Positions 1 through 6,257 of a DNA stretch of 7,928 bases are shown here, piece by piece. Both the position numbers and the translations under genes were made by a program. The notes under the pieces are model-generated. The model searched no databases, was not told the DNA's origin, and saw only the letters and a program-made list of their open reading frames with translations. Source of the stretch: Bacteroidetes bacterium QS_8_64_10 (GTDB lineage Bacteria; Bacteroidota; Rhodothermia; Rhodothermales; Salinibacteraceae); contig PXTQ01000056.1 of NCBI GenBank assembly GCA_003022505.1, positions 1 through 7,928 on the forward strand, written 5' to 3'. Within the stretch, counting starts at the first letter, position 1, and each line of letters begins with the position of its first letter.

Positions 1-463
<463 letters not shown>

Positions 464-747
464 CTTGGTTGGCTGGTTTGTTTGTGGGTTGGGAGCGATC
501 ACATCGGATCGCCCGTACGGTGATTTTGCAGTTTGCGGTTGGTCAGGTCTATCAGGTGGCAGGTCGAACGTCGGAAGGTCCAAAGGGCCTGCGCGTAGCA
601 CCTCGCCGATTCGTTCTGGATGCAGTAGTTTTATGCCGACGACAGCGTTCTCCCCAAGCTGTATTTCCTTCTGCAGAACGACAGCACCGTCGGTCTGCTT
701 TTCTCCGAAATAAAAAACGAGCCTTACAGCGGACTGTTCGGCCTGAA
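464..747. other. Spacer with short-period degenerate repeats, no convincing gene
   Basis: No gene could be supported here. Next to the aldo/keto reductase start, the minus strand is a C/A-rich, G-poor leader. Between about 522 and 578 the minus strand carries ACCTG and CAACC words at 7- to 9-nt spacing, resembling the array in front of pgi. Positions 629-751 contain a 40-codon plus-strand frame (starting FYADDSVLPKLYF, ending at a TGA) that reads protein-like but follows a stop and has no start. It could be a decayed upstream part of the T9SS protein that follows, or chance. Confidence 0.5.
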
Positions 748-758
748 ATGAGCAAGGG

Positions 759-1052
759 GTGGACGAGCACGGGGACGCTTCCGGACACGCCCGAAGAGTA
801 ACGCTCAAGCCCAGCTACCCGAATCCGTTCCGGAACCGTGCGACGATCCCGTACGGGCTGCCGAAGGCGGGAGCGGTGCGGATCGCGGTGTACGACGTGA
901 TGGGCCGGCGGGTGCTCGTGGACGCCGGACGCAAGGCGGCGGGCTGGCACGAGGTGCGGCTGCGGGCGAAGGGGCTGGCGAGCGGCGTGTACTTCTATCG
1001 CATCAGCGCGAGTGGGACCCAGCGCACGCGCCGCCTCGTCGTCGCACGATGA
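759..1052 (+). pseudogene. Orphan T9SS type A C-terminal sorting domain, frameshifted remnant
   Basis: The frame encodes the conserved C-terminal signal by which type IX secretion clients are recognised at the outer membrane: KPSYPNPFRNRATIPYGLP, then AVYDVMGRRV, GWHEVRL and ASGVYFYRIS, ending in RRLVVAR. Normally this domain caps a secreted protein of several hundred residues. Here the frame is closed by a TGA at 744 and only a GTG at 759 is available, so there is no signal peptide or passenger domain. Just upstream another frame (ATG at 748) reads LPDTPEE and stops at 799; one extra base at about 798 would join it into TPEE-VTLKPSYPNPF, a normal way into this domain. I therefore read it as the tail of a broken gene. 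A sequencing error is possible for the frameshift but would not explain the missing body. Confidence 0.8.
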
Positions 1053-1101
1053 CGGCGGGCGGGCCGTAGAACGGGCGGTGACGGCCTCACGGCTGAGCAC
1101 G

Positions 1102-1479
1102 CTACACCGTTTCCAGCGCATCCGTAAGTTGCAGCGCGTCGTCGAGAAAATCCGGCGGAACGTTCGCGTCCTCGTTTTGGATAGACCGGGCGCGCTTGTG
1201 CAGGAGGCGCGCGCGCTCGACGAGCGCGCCGGACACGTCCGGATACAGGCTCATGAGGCGCTGGTGGATGCGATGCAGCAGGCGCCGGACGCGGGCCAGC
1301 GTCGTGAGCGCGTCGAAGTGACGCACGGAGCGCACGTCGGCGGCTTCGCCGGGGCGATGAGTAGCGTAGGCCCGCAACGTGCGCAGACGAACGACGAGTT
1401 CGGCCACGTGGCGCGTCTCGGCGGCAGTGCGTAGCGTCGCCAGCAAGGAGAGGGCGGGAAGCAGGTCGTCGAGCGACAT
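1102..1479 (-). CDS. Hypothetical small helical protein
   Basis: Not recognised. The minus-strand frame from the ATG at 1479 encodes 125 residues rich in Leu, Arg and Ala, beginning MSLDDLLPALSLLATL and ending FLDDALQLTDALETV. The pattern (RLLHRIHQRLMSLYP, ALVERARLLHKRARS) suggests an all-helical bundle. There are no Cys residues, membrane segments or signal peptide. The third codon position is strongly G/C, which supports coding. The frame stays open upstream to a TTG at 1647, adding up to 56 residues through a GTG at 1560; I chose the ATG because the outer part runs into the dispersed repeat and no ribosome site is clear for any choice. It lies tail-to-tail with the T9SS remnant. A real gene is likely; start and function are uncertain. 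Confidence 0.55.
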   Translation of the reverse strand: MSLDDLLPALSLLATLRTAAETRHVAELVVRLRTLRAYATHRPGEAADVRSVRHFDALTTLARVRRLLHRIHQRLMSLYPDVSGALVERARLLHKRARSIQNEDANVPPDFLDDALQLTDALETV

Positions 1480-1636
1480 GGCGCGCGTAGCGGTTCCGGG
1501 GGAGACCAGCGTTCGGATATGAACTACGTCGACCGCCTTGCGAACGTTCGCCGGCAACACGTACTGATCCGTGAGCGGGTTGCTAAACGTTTTCGGAACC
1601 AGCACCAGGAACGGATAGGGAGTGGGGAAAGGATAG

Positions 1637-1847
1637 TGCAATTTCAACGTGTCAGTTGGACGACGACCACATAGTCAGGGCAAGCACGCCAACGCCTCCT
1701 TCCGATCGGGAACGGGCGCGTGGGAGTCGGGAACGGGCGCGTGGGAGTGTGGGGGATGGGGCGTGCGGTGTGCTCGGCCCTCTCCCGCTCTCCCGATCGC
1801 CCGTACTCACGTTCAGAAAGGCACGGCCCAAAAAGGTTGCTTCGACG
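1637..1847 (+). repeat. Dispersed repeat, copy A (complete with respect to copy B)
   Basis: This stretch matches 7739-7928 in the same orientation. Apart from one 21-bp insertion, 186 of 190 positions agree; the differences are at 1702, 1703, 1781 and 1803. It begins TGCAATTTCAACGTG, directly after the triplet TAG, and agreement holds until copy B runs off the window, so the right end is undefined. Copy A contains two tandem copies of a 21-bp unit (1707-1727 and 1728-1748) where B has one. It also has a 9-bp inverted repeat, CGATCGGGA (1703-1711) with TCCCGATCG (1791-1799), enclosing a G-rich then C-rich core. No transposase or obvious target duplication is seen. Confidence 0.93.
1707..1748 (+). 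repeat. Two-unit 21-bp perfect tandem duplication inside repeat copy A
   Basis: The units at 1707-1727 and 1728-1748 are identical, each starting CGGGAACGGG and ending GTGGGAGT. Copy B holds a single unit at 7809-7829, so copy number differs between the two repeat copies. Confidence 0.95.
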
Positions 1848-1878
1848 TTCATCATCTCAATTACCGGTTGAAGCTGCT

Positions 1879-2742
1879 TTACACCGCCGTCTGCGTCTGG
1901 AAGCGACGGTAGCGCGCATACGAGAAGCAATACACGCCGTAGCACACGAAGCCTGCGGCCACGAGGCCCAGCAGCCACGGCCCGTAGGATTGCTGCTGCA
2001 GCGTGCGAAACGCGCCGCCCAGCCCCTTTGCCTGACTGGGATTGGCCGTGAGCGCCGCCTGCACGAAGAAAACGCCGATCATCGCAAACGTGACCCCGCG
2101 TGCCGACAGCCCCCATTGCCCGATGCGCTTAGCCCATTTTCGCTCCGTTCGGTTCATCTCGCCCGCCTTGTATTTCTCCATAAATTTGGCCCTGTACGCT
2201 TTGTAGAAGTGATACAGGCCCACACCCACGATGATGGCGCCGACGATACCGACGAGCCACAGGCCGTACGGCTGTGACATGAGTTTGGCCGTCATCGCCT
2301 GCTTGGAACCGCTGCCCGACCCGCCGCCGCCTCCGCCGGTCTGCATAACGATGCGGGCGGCCCACATTGCCAGGCCCAGATTGACGAGGCCGCTCACGGC
2401 GTAACCGATGCGCTTAACGACGCCCTCCGCGTCAGTGCCTTTGTCCTTCGGGTCCAGCGTGGCGAGGATCAGACGCCAGATGCCGTAGCACGCCAGCCCC
2501 AGCGCCGTGAGACCGAGCAGGATCTGCCCGAACGACTGCGAGGCGATCTCCTGGAGCGCACCCTTCGAGCCGGTCGTCTGCCCACCGGAGCCAAACGCAG
2601 CCTGCACAGCGAGCACGCCCACGACGGTGTAGACGACGCCCTTCGCCGCGTAGCCGACGCGGGCAAAGGTTTCGAGCCAATCGTCGGGAGCGGCCTGGCG
2701 AGCTTCGCGTTCTGCGGCCTGAGCGGGACGAGGATCGGGCAT
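1879..2742 (-). CDS. DUF1206 family integral membrane protein
   Basis: A 287-residue inner-membrane protein of the DUF1206 family; the molecular function of the family is unknown. Three related units of two helices each are visible. Each opens with an R-[VI]-G-type motif: RVGYAAKGVVYTVVG at about 28, RIGYAVSGLVNLG at 111, and RIGQWGLSARGVTFAMIG at 206. Predicted membrane segments lie near 31-50, 72-92, 113-133, 160-181, 211-231 and 254-274. A Gly/Ser-rich linker (136-146) follows helix three, and a basic stretch (182-206) follows helix four. The ATG at 2742 was chosen over in-frame codons further upstream: it begins a short polar tail before the first repeat, and an AGG lies about ten bases ahead of it. 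That AGG falls within one arm of an inverted repeat. The gene stands apart from its neighbours. Confidence 0.92.
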   Translation of the reverse strand: MPDPRPAQAAEREARQAAPDDWLETFARVGYAAKGVVYTVVGVLAVQAAFGSGGQTTGSKGALQEIASQSFGQILLGLTALGLACYGIWRLILATLDPKDKGTDAEGVVKRIGYAVSGLVNLGLAMWAARIVMQTGGGGGGSGSGSKQAMTAKLMSQPYGLWLVGIVGAIIVGVGLYHFYKAYRAKFMEKYKAGEMNRTERKWAKRIGQWGLSARGVTFAMIGVFFVQAALTANPSQAKGLGGAFRTLQQQSYGPWLLGLVAAGFVCYGVYCFSYARYRRFQTQTAV

Positions 2743-2748
2743 AACGGA

Positions 2749-2802
2749 ACGACCTGTTAACAATAGGTGAAGTTGAGTTTCATAAGGTAGTAACCAGGTC
2801 GT
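2749..2802 (-). promoter_or_regulatory. Inverted repeat overlapping the DUF1206 ribosome-binding region
   Basis: A perfect 8-bp inverted repeat, ACGACCTG (2749-2756 on the plus strand) and CAGGTCGT (2795-2802), lies directly ahead of the DUF1206 start at 2742. On the mRNA the inner arm contains the only Shine-Dalgarno-like AGG, ending about ten bases before the ATG. Folding with a 38-nt loop could mask it, or the dyad could be a protein site. The symmetry is seen; the role is inference. Confidence 0.4.
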
Positions 2803-3031
2803 GGGATTCCGACGTTTATGATGTAACGATGGGCTTACGGCTCGACGCGCCGATGCGTTGGGTGAGAAGCTGTTCGGCAAATCACTCAAGGCCTGCGCGC
2901 ACCCATCAGCCTCCCGCCCCGTCGGGTCCGTAGCGCGGCTATCGGCCTTACGAGTCGCGGTCTGCTGAACAAGGCCCGACGCTCGGCTTCTTTCTGCTTA
3001 CCAGACAGCTTCTGAGCCTGCAACAGGAGCA
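2803..3031. other. Spacer between the Nudix and DUF1206 genes, no gene seen
   Basis: No frame here has credible protein content. It holds the word AGAAGCTGT at 2865-2873 and its complement ACAGCTTCT at 3005-3013, an inverted pair about 130 bp apart. The second sits just beyond the Nudix stop codon. No U-tracted terminator was found. Confidence 0.4.
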
Positions 3032-3703
3032 CTACCCGCGCCTCGTCGCCTCGAATACGTCCATCTTGCAGCGCGTCATGTGATGGCGCAGCGTGGCATA
3101 ACCGACCCGGCGCTTCGCCTCCGACCACGGCATCCAGGCCACCTGCTCGATGTCCTCCTCGCGCTGCGGCGTGAACTCGCGCTCCGGTGTTGCCATCAAG
3201 AACCAATGCGTCGTCTTGACGGCGTGGCGCTCGTCCATCGGGTAGCCGTGTACGGTCGCGCCCAGCTCGCGGACGAGGCGCATTCGCTCTGCGCCCACCT
3301 CTTCGCACACCTCGCGGCGCGCGCACTCTTCGACGCTCTCGCCCTCCTCTTGCTTGCCTTTCGGAAGATCCCACACGCCGCGCCGGTAGATTACGAGCAG
3401 TTCCGGCTCGCCCGACTCGCCAGCGGGCCGCACGACGTAGCCACCCGCCGCCGTCACGGGCACGGGCGGGCGACACGGCGTCAGGTTCTCGATAAAGCGA
3501 GCAGGCACCGGCGGCCCGCTCGTTTTGGGATCGAGCGAGGCTGACGTTTCCTCGACCCACGCCAGCGCGTCGACGACGAGGAGGCACTCCGGGTCGCGCC
3601 GCCGGGCCGCCTCCAGCGTGCCATGCAGCGTCGCGCCGGCAGGCAGCCCCTCCCGGCGGATGCGGTCCAGTTCGTTCTCATCGGCACGATAGAAAAGCAA
3701 CAT
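3032..3703 (-). CDS. Nudix hydrolase with an N-terminal extension
   Basis: Cytosolic Nudix-fold pyrophosphohydrolase that would cleave a nucleoside diphosphate linked to another group, using divalent metal; the substrate is not determinable. The Nudix box is complete in the 223-residue product: G116-x5-E122-x7-R130-E131-V132-x-E134-E135-x-G137. It is preceded by the WDLPKGK strand at 111-117, common in MutT/Ap4A-type members. About 84 residues precede the catalytic fold. They begin MLLFYRADENELDRIRREG and include LLVVDALAW at 41-49 and RFIENLTPCRPP at 69-80, a separate region of unknown role. The core resumes at TAAGGYVVRP (84-93) and ends near DVFEATRRG. The ATG at 3703 lacks a strong ribosome site. 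The gene follows the exchanger on the same strand after 77 bp, so co-transcription is possible. Confidence 0.93.
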   Translation of the reverse strand: MLLFYRADENELDRIRREGLPAGATLHGTLEAARRRDPECLLVVDALAWVEETSASLDPKTSGPPVPARFIENLTPCRPPVPVTAAGGYVVRPAGESGEPELLVIYRRGVWDLPKGKQEEGESVEECARREVCEEVGAERMRLVRELGATVHGYPMDERHAVKTTHWFLMATPEREFTPQREEDIEQVAWMPWSEAKRRVGYATLRHHMTRCKMDVFEATRRG

Positions 3704-3728
3704 TTTTCTGATTTTGGGTTGACCCTTC

Positions 3729-3777
3729 CAATACCCAACACCTCAACGCGCAACACGACAACCTGCAAACCCGCCAA
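3729..3777 (+). repeat. Degenerate CAA-periodic array between exchanger and Nudix genes
   Basis: On the plus strand CAA recurs at 3729, 3736, 3744, 3751, 3759, 3766 and 3775, a spacing of 7 to 9 bases with C-rich filler. It fills most of the 77-bp gap. Both flanking genes run on the minus strand, so their transcript would carry the GUUG-rich complement, opposite to the arrangement at pgi. Confidence 0.5.
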
Positions 3778-3780
3778 CGC

Positions 3781-4806
3781 CTAATTCGGCATCACATCCA
3801 CGCCGCCGGTCGTCTCCAGCACCATCCAGCCCACAAAGACAACGTAGAGCGCCAAAAGCAGCCAGCACTCCCAGGGCAAAAGCTCCAACTTCGAGCGCAG
3901 CGACGCAAACAGCGCGATGGTCGCCAGCGTCAGGAAGGCCATCATGGGGGCGGCCACGGCGTAATTCACGGACGCGGAGCCGGCAATCAGGACGCCGGCG
4001 GGCACGGCTACCAACAGGTCGAAGATGTTGCTGCCTAAAACGTTCGATACGCTCAGGATGCCGCGCCCTTGCCGCGCCGCCCGCACGCTGATAAACGCAT
4101 CCGGCAGGCTCGTGCCGGCGGCGATCACCGTCAGCCCCCACAGAAACGACGGCGTGCCGAAGTAATCGCCCAGACCCAGCGCCGCCCGCACCAGCCACTC
4201 CACACCGAGCACGATGACCCCTAAGCTCACGCCCAGCCGTCCCCACTCCCACCACACGTTCACGTTGCGCTCGCTTTCCTCATCCTCGTCGGCCAGGTCG
4301 TCGTGGTGATCGAGCAAATCCTGTTGCTGGATAAAGATGTACAGCCCGTACAGCAGGAGCGGGATGAGCGCGATGGGCCGGCTCATGGTGCCGTGCAGCA
4401 TCTCGCCTTCTACGGGATTGTAGATAACGGCAAACGAGAACGCCAAGAGCAACACGGCCACGCTCACCATGTAAAACTGCGCGTCTTTGTAGACGAGTTC
4501 GCGCTCGGAGGCCAGGCGCTGTCCGATCAATCCGCTGAGGGCGGGTATCACCAGGATGTTGAAAATGGCCGAGCCGACGACCGTCGCGATGCCCAGCTCA
4601 AACTCGCCGTGCAGGAGGGTAGCGATCACCGTGCTCGACAGCTCCGGAAAGCTGGACCCGATGGCTGCGATGACTGCTCCTTGTATCACTACGGGCAGCC
4701 GGTAATACGTCGACAGCTGGTCGGCGGTGCTTTCCAGCAGCCTGCTTCCCTGCCAGACGATAAGTGTGGCGACGGCGGCTAATCCTGCGTTGCCCAACAA
4801 TCCCAT
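3781..4806 (-). CDS. CaCA superfamily sodium(cation)/calcium exchanger
   Basis: A 341-residue inner-membrane cation antiporter of the Ca2+/cation antiporter superfamily (prokaryotic YrbG/NCX type), expected to exchange Ca2+ against Na+ or H+. Both signature alpha repeats are present with inverted-repeat topology. Alpha-1 has GSSFPELSSTVIA at 50-62 and GSAIFN at 78-83. Alpha-2 has GTSLPDAFISVRAARQG at 231-247 and GSNIFDLL at 258-265. Likely ion ligands are Glu55 and Asp236; alpha-2 also carries Asp263. The central cytosolic loop (162-182) is acidic and His-containing (DLLDHHDDLADEDEESER) and separates two five-helix halves. I start at the ATG at 4806, which opens directly into helix one; upstream GTG-initiated extensions add a basic, non-membrane tail. 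The family is secure, the coupling ion is not. Confidence 0.94.
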   Translation of the reverse strand: MGLLGNAGLAAVATLIVWQGSRLLESTADQLSTYYRLPVVIQGAVIAAIGSSFPELSSTVIATLLHGEFELGIATVVGSAIFNILVIPALSGLIGQRLASERELVYKDAQFYMVSVAVLLLAFSFAVIYNPVEGEMLHGTMSRPIALIPLLLYGLYIFIQQQDLLDHHDDLADEDEESERNVNVWWEWGRLGVSLGVIVLGVEWLVRAALGLGDYFGTPSFLWGLTVIAAGTSLPDAFISVRAARQGRGILSVSNVLGSNIFDLLVAVPAGVLIAGSASVNYAVAAPMMAFLTLATIALFASLRSKLELLPWECWLLLALYVVFVGWMVLETTGGVDVMPN

Positions 4807-4983
4807 GCGCGTTCGTCTTACTTCTTCTTTTTTCGGAAAAAACCTGCTCCATATCCCAATGCGTGACGGGAAGATAAGCACCGTTTCTCGGATTTAACAG
4901 CGCTGCTGCGGCCCGAAAAGGGAACCCGGCACGGCCGTATTCGATTTCATGTTGATGATGATGACTTAACATAAGCGCCTGAG

Positions 4984-5013
4984 CAAAAATTATCCGGTAT
5001 CTCGCTTGACAAA
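4984..5013 (-). promoter_or_regulatory. Candidate Bacteroidota-type promoter for the exchanger
   Basis: On the minus strand TTTG (5013-5010) is followed after 17 bases by TAATTTTTG (4992-4984), close to the Bacteroidota pattern of TTTG near -33 and TAnnTTTG near -7, with one extra T. Transcription would start about 170 bases ahead of the exchanger ATG. An overlapping TTGACA (5006-5011) on the plus strand lacks a good -10 partner. It is a weak call from pattern alone. Confidence 0.25.
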
Positions 5014-5050
5014 CGAGCCGCAGGCGACTCACGTAGCGTAGCGAAGGAAA

Positions 5051-5119
5051 CGACGACCGACGGCCGATGAATTTCAGACGTTTACGCAGTCGTCAGCCGT
5101 CCGTGGTCCATCGTTTACT
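5051..5119 (+). repeat. Loosely 7-nt periodic GAC/GTC words
   Basis: Successive heptads begin CGACGAC, CGACGGC and CGATGAA at 5051, 5058 and 5065. After a less regular stretch, GTC/GTT-initial heptads begin at 5092, 5099, 5106 and 5113. The periodicity is imperfect and could partly be chance in GC-rich DNA. Confidence 0.35.
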
Positions 5120-5251
5120 CCGCCTTCGGCTCCGCCAGTCGGCCTTCGGCCTCGTGTGGGGCCGCAGACGTTTTGCGGACCCGCCTACGTGCTCCACCCG
5201 CCACCATGTGAGCAGTTCGCGCTATCCTTCTCACCAGCTTGACCTCGAGAT

Positions 5252-5650
5252 ATGGAAAGCCGTGTGACACTCAACCACCTGCACGACCTCGTGTTGCTGT
5301 ACATGGGCCTGGCTCGCGCTGACGACGAGCTGGACCCGGATGAGACGCAGGAGATTGCCCTGAAGCTGCGCCAATGGCAACCCAACAAGGATCCGGCGCT
5401 TATCGATCACGTCATCCGCGAGGCCGAACTGACCTATGAGAATGACCTGGACGACGACCGCCTGGAGGAGGCCACCAGCAACCTCGGCGAGGCCTTCCCG
5501 GAAAAGCTCCGGCGCGACATCCTCAAAGACATGGCGGACATCGCCCGCGCCGATAACACCGTAGAGTTTGCCGAGACCCACTTCATTCACCGCATCGCGG
5601 ACATCTGGGATCTGAGTGTGGATGATCTCCAATCTCCCACTCCCTCCTAA
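5252..5650 (+). CDS. TerB-like protein (tellurite resistance TerB family fold)
   Basis: A 132-residue soluble, strongly acidic protein resembling TerB/TerB-like domains, an all-helical fold with a conserved acidic metal-binding surface. The duplicated signature is visible: ARADDELDPDETQEI at 21-35 and ARADNTVEFAETHFI at 98-112, each an Ala-Arg-Ala-Asp turn leading into a helix with a Glu near its start. Length is slightly under the ~150 residues usual for TerB. Nothing in the window resembles the other ter genes (terC, terD, terZ), so tellurite resistance should not be inferred; lone TerB-like proteins are widespread and mostly uncharacterised. The ATG at 5252 has only a weak GAG nearby. A GC hairpin lies 13 bases past the stop. 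Confidence 0.8.
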   Translation: MESRVTLNHLHDLVLLYMGLARADDELDPDETQEIALKLRQWQPNKDPALIDHVIREAELTYENDLDDDRLEEATSNLGEAFPEKLRRDILKDMADIARADNTVEFAETHFIHRIADIWDLSVDDLQSPTPS

Positions 5651-5662
5651 ACGAAGGTAAGC

Positions 5663-5684
5663 GCCCGCGCACAAGTTTGCGGGC
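5663..5684 (+). terminator. GC hairpin downstream of the TerB-like gene
   Basis: GCCCGC (5663-5668) pairs with GCGGGC (5679-5684) over a 10-nt loop, thirteen bases after the stop codon. No T-tract follows, so an intrinsic terminator is only possible; it may instead protect the transcript end. Confidence 0.35.
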
Positions 5685-5686
5685 AT

Positions 5687-5714
5687 GACGACGGACCGCA
5701 GACGGCGGACGGCG
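5687..5714 (+). repeat. Four GAC-initial heptamers
   Basis: Four consecutive 7-mers begin with GAC at 5687, 5694, 5701 and 5708; the last two are identical (GACGGCG). They lie between the convergent TerB-like and DUF2784 genes. GACCGC (5694-5699) and GCGGTC (5712-5717) also form a small inverted repeat across them. Confidence 0.5.
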
Positions 5715-5734
5715 GTCTCTCAATCCTCACGGTC

Positions 5735-5797
5735 CGCATCTTTCATCCGTCGCCCCGCGAAGCGTAGTAAAGATCGCTCGCGCAACCCAAAGATGCG
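5735..5797. repeat. 9-bp perfect inverted repeat between convergent genes
   Basis: CGCATCTTT (5735-5743) is mirrored by AAAGATGCG (5789-5797) with 45 bases between. It sits in the convergent spacer; a role in ending transcription from either side or a relic of a small inserted element are both possible. Confidence 0.4.
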
Positions 5798-5876
5798 AAT
5801 TAAAACAGCTTCTTAGACCTGCAACCTGACAGCGACTTGCGTTTCTCAACGTCGAGCCGTCCCCGTCCCTCCACGC

Positions 5877-6245
5877 TCACGTCTCGCGGCTGCTGCGCCA
5901 GTTCAGGTATATCGACGTCGCGAGCGCCGCGAAAAAGCCGCCCACGGTAATCGCGTCCACCACGTGGGCAGTCACATCCACGCCCAGGAGCGTATCGGCC
6001 AAAAACTTCATGTACGAGCGGGGCAGATCGTGGTCGCCCAACTCGCGCCGCACCTGCCAGTGCCAGTCGGTGCACAGGCAATACCCAAAGCCGTAGAAGA
6101 GACCCAGCCCGAACCACGAGAACGCCGTCAGGAGCAAAGCGGCCAGGTTCAGCCGCCGCGTCCGGCGCGGGATCCAGCCCGTCACGGCAAAGAGGATCCA
6201 CGCGGAGTGGAAAATGAAAAAGAAACGATCCAGAAAAAGGTACAC
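5877..6245 (-). CDS. DUF2784 family membrane protein
   Basis: A 122-residue membrane protein of the DUF2784 family; function unknown. It opens with a hydrophobic segment (3-23: LFLDRFFFIFHSAWILFAVTG), then a basic connector (27-31), a second segment (34-53) and the motif GYCLCTDWHWQVRRELG at 54-70, with two Cys and a Trp-His-Trp cluster typical of the family. A third hydrophobic stretch (about 94-115) precedes a short polar tail. The start is a GTG at 6245 supported by GAAAGGAACC directly ahead, the clearest Shine-Dalgarno in the window. Longer minus-strand frames across this region in other phases are shadows. It is divergent from pgi, sharing a 152-bp control region. Family assignment is from motif resemblance and is fairly secure. 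Confidence 0.85.
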   Translation of the reverse strand: MYLFLDRFFFIFHSAWILFAVTGWIPRRTRRLNLAALLLTAFSWFGLGLFYGFGYCLCTDWHWQVRRELGDHDLPRSYMKFLADTLLGVDVTAHVVDAITVGGFFAALATSIYLNWRSSRET

Positions 6246-6257
6246 GGTTCCTTTCGG

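Larger units (their letters stand above)
4807..5251. other. Long divergent spacer between exchanger and TerB-like genes, no gene seen
   Basis: This 445-bp gap between divergent genes must carry both promoters. No frame has credible protein content. It holds a candidate minus-strand promoter (4984-5013), a run of loosely 7-periodic words (5051-5119), two copies of GCCTTCGGC twenty bases apart (5122-5130 and 5142-5150), and a small hairpin CCGCA/TGCGG (5162-5178). An A/T dyad, TTTTTT-CGG-AAAAAA, sits at 4828-4842 just ahead of the exchanger start. Confidence 0.45.

Noticed and set aside
552..1121. Long minus-strand frame across the T9SS domain
   Set aside because: Arg/Ala-rich shadow of the plus-strand sorting domain, whose motifs are unmistakable.
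1652..1855. A minus-strand frame of 67 codons through repeat copy A (starting MMNVEATFLGRAFLNV), kept open by the 21-bp indel
   Set aside because: Of four substitutions between copies two are silent and two change residues, no better than chance. The content is Pro/Arg/Ser-rich like GC-rich noise, and the start lies beyond what copy B shows.
5006..5034. TTGACA as a plus-strand -35 box for the TerB-like gene
   Set aside because: No acceptable -10 hexamer at 16-18 bases and it would be over 200 bases from the start.
5067..5267. 66-codon plus-strand frame in the exchanger/TerB-like spacer
   Set aside because: Arg/Ser-rich, no ribosome site, overlaps the start of the TerB-like gene in another frame and covers the periodic words.
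5252..5650. Tellurite resistance operon
   Set aside because: Only a lone TerB-like fold is present; none of the neighbouring genes is a ter component.
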